Assembly (NCBI GenBank): GCA_004352715.1
Contig: SCFE01000037.1
Location: forward strand, 1,349,762 to 1,413,761
From: Hofstenia miamia
Taxonomy: Eukaryota; Xenacoelomorpha; Acoela
Direction: 5' to 3'
Length of the DNA stretch: 64,000 nucleotides
Shown here: piece by piece, positions 59,311 to 64,000 of the stretch
How the letters are laid out: each line of letters starts with the position of its first letter
How positions within the stretch are numbered: the first letter of the stretch is position 1
Notes under the pieces: generated by a model
What the model was told of the DNA's origin: nothing
What the model saw: only the letters and a program-made list of their open reading frames with translations
Databases searched by the model: none
Program-made: the position numbers and the translations under genes

Positions 59311-60339
59311 TAGTTTCAGCATATACATGTAAATGAATAATCTTACAACAGCTGCTAGGCTACATTTTTCTAGCCAAAAATCCTAAATTTTATACATAGA
59401 CAGTAGATATTTTATAATATACATAATCAGATTATTATAAATAAACACAAACATAAATTATTTTCCCAGAACACATTGTCATTGACGTTCACATTGCATG
59501 TATTTTGTAACGAAATATATGTAGGCTATTAGAAAAAACAGTTTTATCCATTACCCATTAAGGGGCCCACTTGAAAAATATATTATTGCGCATGATGTAA
59601 AATTAGTAAAGCATCAGATTTTCATGAAAGTCAATTTTGAAAATTTAGTGAATTAATTACTGTGTTTTGCCAGATGACAGCAGAATACTGAGTTTACTAT
59701 GAAACCCAAGAAAATCACTTGCATTATATTTTGGTAATTGAATTTGTGTATAATTTTCGAAATAATTTTTGTTCAAATTTGTCCGCTTGCATAAATCTAT
59801 ACAACTATTTTAAAATTTTCCCAACAATAAATATCAAATTACAAATGTAGTAATTTGTAACACGGTCCGCTATTATAAATTGGAAGCGGACCGTGTTACA
59901 AATCAGGGTACAAAAAATGTCATACAAGACTAGAATATAAGCGAACTATAAATACAATAATGTAACAAACTTATATAAAATTAATAGAAAGCAAGTTATT
60001 TGCCATCTTCAATAGGCTTCAAGTATTGTCATTCTGATTAACCTCCTACACAGCGCTTTCCACTTCCATTTCTAAGTTTTAAAAAGTTACAAATCCCTGT
60101 TGATAACTCCCATCTCTCAGAAAAGTACAGCAGGGCTATAACATGCCCACAGAAGTATATTCTACTAAACTTCGCACACGTGCATATGAGACTACTGTTA
60201 TGTGAAATAACAATGAAGGTATATTGTCTAAGAGGTAGAGTTTCAAAGTCATTTCGACTTAATTGTAGTGTGGCAAGATAAAATTTTTACTGTTTCCTCC
60301 GGAGTCCTACAAGCATCCGGAATGCACATAGTAGTAATA
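59311..60339. other. Intergenic with perfect hairpin
   Basis: Only the inverted repeat at 59853-59903 stands out. Confidence 0.5.
59853..59903. repeat. Perfect 18 bp inverted repeat with 15 bp loop
   Basis: ATTTGTAACACGGTCCGC (59853-59870) and GCGGACCGTGTTACAAAT (59886-59903) around TATTATAAATTGGAA. GC-rich arms in AT-rich surroundings. Could be a foldback transposon remnant with almost no interior, or a structured RNA. Confidence 0.9.
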
Positions 60340-60627
60340 TCATTGAGAATTACGACTATATTTATTCAGAAGCGTTGAAGGCTTTATCTTCACGTCTCTA
60401 ATTATACAAGGACTCACAACAACCTTTTCATCAATGATTTCTGAATTTCTAAGAATGCCTCTTAAATTGGTGCAATTTATATAACGTGCTATACACGCAC
60501 CCCCATATCTTGTAATTTGCGCATTTTTGCCGTCAATATCATCCTTTTTCGTATGAGAAGGTTGATCAATAGCTGCTGCTCTATTCCAATATTTACGAAC
60601 AACATAGTCTACATAAGTATTTCGGTT
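60340..60627 (-). other. 95-codon open frame without ATG, possible exon
   Basis: Between stops on the minus strand. Includes NTYVDYVVRKYWNRAAA, NAQITRYGGACIARYINC, LRGILRNSEIIDEKVVVSP. No ATG at the start, so it would be an internal exon or a transposon piece. Balanced composition compared with flanks suggests it was once coding. Family not recognised. Confidence 0.35.
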
Positions 60628-60757
60628 TTAAAGACCACAATAAAATTGAATATTCCAAATTATACCTAAAGTAGTTAAGAAAATAATGATAATGACAATA
60701 TTTTTCAACACAATTTCTGGTTGACATTGTGTGGAAAAAATAAATCGGAAATAATAT

Positions 60758-60985
60758 TTATAATAATATATTTTTATAAAGCACATACACTACAAATAAA
60801 TACGTAATCTGATGCCAAATATACAAATCGAACATGCACGGTGTAAGTCGAAAGAAATTAGGCTTGAATTTTGCTTCACACTGAGCAATATAATTGCCCG
60901 ATCTAATTGCCAATAGCAGTTGATTGAATTCAGTGGGGCCAACGATAGAAAAAGCGTGGGAATCTCGAGTCAATCTGATCCGTTG
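60758..60985 (-). mobile_element. LINE C-terminal fragment
   Basis: VQRIRLTRDSHAFSIVGPTE followed by FNQLLLAIRS and FKPNFFRL matches the C-terminal end of CR1/L2-type RT proteins, where R-SFSVxGPxxWNxLPxxIR and FKxxLKxxLF are usual. Only this end is present. Confidence 0.65.
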
Positions 60986-61532
60986 AACATTCAGTATTCC
61001 GTCATTAATATGACGTTTGTTATTATAAAATGTACGATGATTTAAAAGATTTGCTAAGTAACTGGGGATAACTTATTAATTGAAAGCTATCCAAAGATGC
61101 ACATTTTGTAAATAATTCTAACATCAACATGTAACCAATACAGTTGAATAATGGCGGCAGAAATATGATCATATTTTCTCACTCTAAAACTACACGAGCA
61201 CAGTTGTTTTGAAGAGGATACACTTAGTCACTAGATAGTTTGTAACACCATATAGCAATGAATTGAACTGATCTACAATAAAAAATTCACAAAGCTCTTT
61301 CGAGGGTGAAATTTAGCATACATGATTAACATCTGAAAATTAAAAACCAAGAATTAGTCACATATTGTCTATTCATTAGTGGCAGTGCACTATATATGCT
61401 ATCCTCGAAGGAATCGGAACCTGATGTCATAATTTTGGTTGCATTAGGGTTAGAAAGAGATGAAATAATGGTAGATGTTCCGACAGCGTTCTATAGAAAT
61501 CGATTATTTTATTTTATTTTGAATTAAATGTA
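60986..61532. other. Intergenic, nothing recognised
   Basis: No feature seen on either strand. Confidence 0.5.
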
Positions 61533-62513
61533 CACTTTCTCTCAAAAGTTTAGTAACACCCATTATTTTTATGTTAAAAATGAAACTTTTTATATAACAG
61601 GTTTGAAAAAACATTTATTTTCCAATATGATATATTTGCCTAATTATAACAACATTTTAATGAAATAATGGAAATATACAATAGTTCTTTCCATTAATAT
61701 TTTGATGGAAACCCTTTGTTTTTCAGCACAGCCATCACACGCCGTGGCATTGAAAGTACCAGAATTTCACATACTTCTCTTGTTATATCTTGGCATCACA
61801 CATGTTTTATTTCAGCTATAAGATCAGGAATGTTTGTACACTGTTTTTTACACGGTTACAGAAATCAAGGCGCCTCTTTAGTTGAGCGGGAGTTAATTTT
61901 GGCTTTGTTAATGGCTTTGAAGCTGGAAGTTTAAGATTCTTATTCAAAATATGGCATATATTGCTTTTTGACACATTAGCAAGTTCAGGTATTTCTTTGC
62001 GAAGAGTTGTTGATGTCACAAATGGATTGTTCTTAACAAATCTACTCATTCTTCTTCTGATGTAAGGCGAAGTCTTGGTTGGGCGACCTGAACGGGGTAG
62101 AGGTTTTGTTGATCCAGTGTCGTTGTGGAGTTTAAGTATACGTGACACTTTTGATATATTTAGCTTTCTTGATATTTCAGATAAAGAATTTTGCTCCGTA
62201 TGTCGCAAAATTAATATATTGTAGCGCTTACAAGGAGATATTTGACATACTTTGCCCATAATTTCTATAAAAATGAATTAAATTGGGTCTAGTTTTACAA
62301 TATTCAAATCAGCCAATGAACGCAGTTCTGATGAAATATTTTATTCGATTATTGTTATAAATTATTACAAATATGTGAGATTACTGCTATCAATAATAAA
62401 GTAATAAAGGAAAGTAATAATTATTAAAACAAACTTTAAACTGGATCTATTTGTATTGAAATTTCATATTTCGTAATACATAACAGGTGTTGCTAAACTT
62501 TTAAGAGGCATTG
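61533..62513 (-). mobile_element. Internally deleted Tc1-like transposon, 981 bp
   Basis: Ends CACTTTCTCTCAAAAGTTTA and TAAACTTTTAAGAGGCATTG are inverted, each next to TA (61531-61532, 62514-62515). The minus-strand frame 62259-61816 gives a Tc1 DNA-binding half: LSEISRKLNISKVSRILKL helix-turn-helix, GRPTKTS, TLRKEI, HILNKNLKLPASKPL and KRRLDFCNRVKN. It then jumps to the extreme C-terminus in another frame (LSMPRRVMAVLKNKG). The region with all three catalytic acids is deleted, so it can bind at most. Confidence 0.92.
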
Positions 62514-62529
62514 TATGTATGATGGTCTT

Positions 62530-63125
62530 TGTTGAACCGTTTAGACAATGTGGATATAAAAAATAAACAGTAGGGGCTCTAAGCATGACCATTAAGGATC
62601 TCCATGTAATAGATCAAATTTTCTACTAGTGTCACTAACATATAAAACAGTTTGAGTTCTATTTGATAGGTTGGAGGCGAAACATCTAAAACAAGTCCCG
62701 GCCACTTCATAGCTGTTATGTATGGTTAGCATAATATCATGTAGAATAGTACATGATGAAAAAATTGCAGTGTTTTTTTGCATACATCAAAAAAGATCAA
62801 GCATATGATCAAGTCCTTCAACAGTTATTTACATGTATATTTAAATTCCTGGAAATAGTCACATTTCATCAAGAAATTCAAATTTCTCTGTAATTAGTCT
62901 CGCCGTGCGATATATAACAACAAAATATAGGATGCAGTTTTATTACGAAAAGTGTATTGAATTACTTCAACGTGGTTAAAATTCCTAACCTCATCCTTAC
63001 TTGATGCCGTAAGCACTTCATTCTTGTATATAACGGTAACACCTTCACCACGTCTAATACGTTCCGAGTGATAAATATCATTACCTGAATGAAGCAGAAT
63101 CTTAAGAGGAACAATGTCTCCACAA
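62530..63125 (-). mobile_element. CR1/L2-type LINE fragment, endonuclease joined to RT
   Basis: Minus strand: GNDIYHSERIRRGEGVTVIYKNEVL (about 63,090-63,010) is the RRGGGVxxxY part of the AP-like endonuclease; NRTQTVLYVSDTS and, with stops, CLEPLLFIFYIH (62,680-62,560) are the RT region around the GVPQGSVLGPLLF motif. The segment between has been deleted. The Tc1 element sits just beyond its 3' side. Confidence 0.65.
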
Positions 63126-64000
63126 CATCACACAAATCAGTGTTTTCATCAATTAAAAAATCATGAATAATAGCTGTTTTATTTTTTACAGATTATCGAT
63201 TGATTAGTGCTATCTTTAAATTTGGAGCGCAAATTTGTGTCGGTGAGCTTTTCTGAAATACTAATAGATCATTTTATCTTCCTTCAAACTAATTGACCTA
63301 ATTAATAATCAGTATTTCTTATTTAAGGTTTCATGCCAATCGCGCGCATTTGTATTCAAATAGAGCCTGGTTAGTGTTAAATTCCGTGGCCAAGCACTTG
63401 AAGACATTAGTTTTTCTGCTTCTTCATGGAAAACTCAATCGTACGATTTCATCTGGCTGTCATTCTTAGAGATAGTTCGAAGTGCTATTAGGTGTAGTCA
63501 AATTTGATTACACATTCTTTTTTTACTTTGTGGTTTCTTTTGGAATCCTTTTTCTCAAATTTGCTTTAGCATGTTTTTAGCACATCATACATGTGCTACA
63601 CTGAGAATACTGCAGTAACCGAAGCCGTAATAAACTGTACCATCAGCCAAGATATATTTTGGTGACATTACATTCCCACAGAAAACTAAATTTTTTTTTA
63701 TGTGCCGTTCATTACCTTATATACATAGGTTTTAAGGGTTGATAACATCAATGGCCAACTTAACCTGTTAGTGGGTATTGACATCGCATGATGTCACCTG
63801 ATGGAAGATTTATATAAATTGCTATCCTTCTCAAATTTATATTTAAGTAAACTTTCTACATAACTAAATGTGGAAATATTAATCCTCATTGATTTCCTGA
63901 TTCTAAAATATAGCACTTTAATAAAAGCTTAGAAATTTTTAGTGAACTGTCGCATAATAACTTTGAAATCTGCCGTAAATAGTTTTTCCTTTGTTATGTC
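63126..64000. other. Intergenic to window end, nothing recognised
   Basis: No open frame of note on either strand. Confidence 0.5.

Noticed and set aside
1-64000. CRISPR array, bacterial operons or prophage
   Set aside because: Spliced genes, LINEs, MITEs and microsatellites show animal nuclear DNA; no regularly spaced repeats were seen.
1-64000. tRNA or rRNA genes
   Set aside because: No cloverleaf with A and B box consensus and no conserved rRNA core was recognised by eye; a tRNA scan would be decisive.

Overview
The window is AT-rich nuclear DNA of an invertebrate animal. The two recognisable host genes are a DCAF10-type WD40 gene and CFAP418, a cilium protein. Both are split by spliceosomal introns, and those free of repeats are short (43-83 bp in DCAF10, 47 bp for CFAP418 intron 4). 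I cannot name the species. Most of the rest is transposable elements, many nested in each other and nearly all decayed.

Bases 1 to about 21,050 have almost no CpG. They are dominated by one LTR retrotransposon family: a roughly 9 kb Ty3/Gypsy element on the minus strand (7705-18612), a sister copy nested in its left LTR with a TTAC target duplication, and further LTR pieces at 1.4-2.1, 3.9-5.0, 6.6 and 19.1-19.7 kb. A hAT-type MITE, a small palindromic MITE, minisatellites and telomere-like TTTAGGG-rich repeats fill the spaces. Two N gaps lie inside (AT)n tracts. Shortly after the second gap the base composition changes and CpG becomes frequent. A transposon end at 22.26 kb has a CpG-decayed relative at 19.91 kb, so both sides probably belong to one genome, but the join is worth testing.

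Bases 22.2-39.2 kb hold a hAT-like MITE, a CR1/Jockey-like LINE with PHD-type zinc finger, endonuclease and RT, a second LINE with a target duplication of about 40 bp that is itself hit by a pogo-like MITE, a hAT-like element with GGATCCGAT-rich ends, a LINE of the type with a C-terminal RLDI...FFDV nuclease motif whose PHD finger is split by another LINE, and a deleted mariner. Three single-N joins in the 36-38 kb LINE carry duplicated flanks and look like assembly scars.

Bases 41.7-52.5 kb are the gene island on the plus strand: DCAF10-like (4 exons), a small unrecognised 2-exon gene, a DCAF10 pseudogene made by DNA-level tandem duplication, and CFAP418 (5 exons found, last exon missing). 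CFAP418 has a duplicated first exon, a LINE in intron 1 and an inverted-repeat element in intron 3.

Bases 53-64 kb hold decayed coding remnants, a minus-strand LINE with gag-like ORF1 and endonuclease disturbed by a 1,039 bp tandem duplication, a transposon-derived protein fragment, a perfect 18 bp hairpin, an internally deleted Tc1 element and LINE scraps. I found no operon, CRISPR array, rRNA or tRNA gene, and no clear case of a new multi-gene system.
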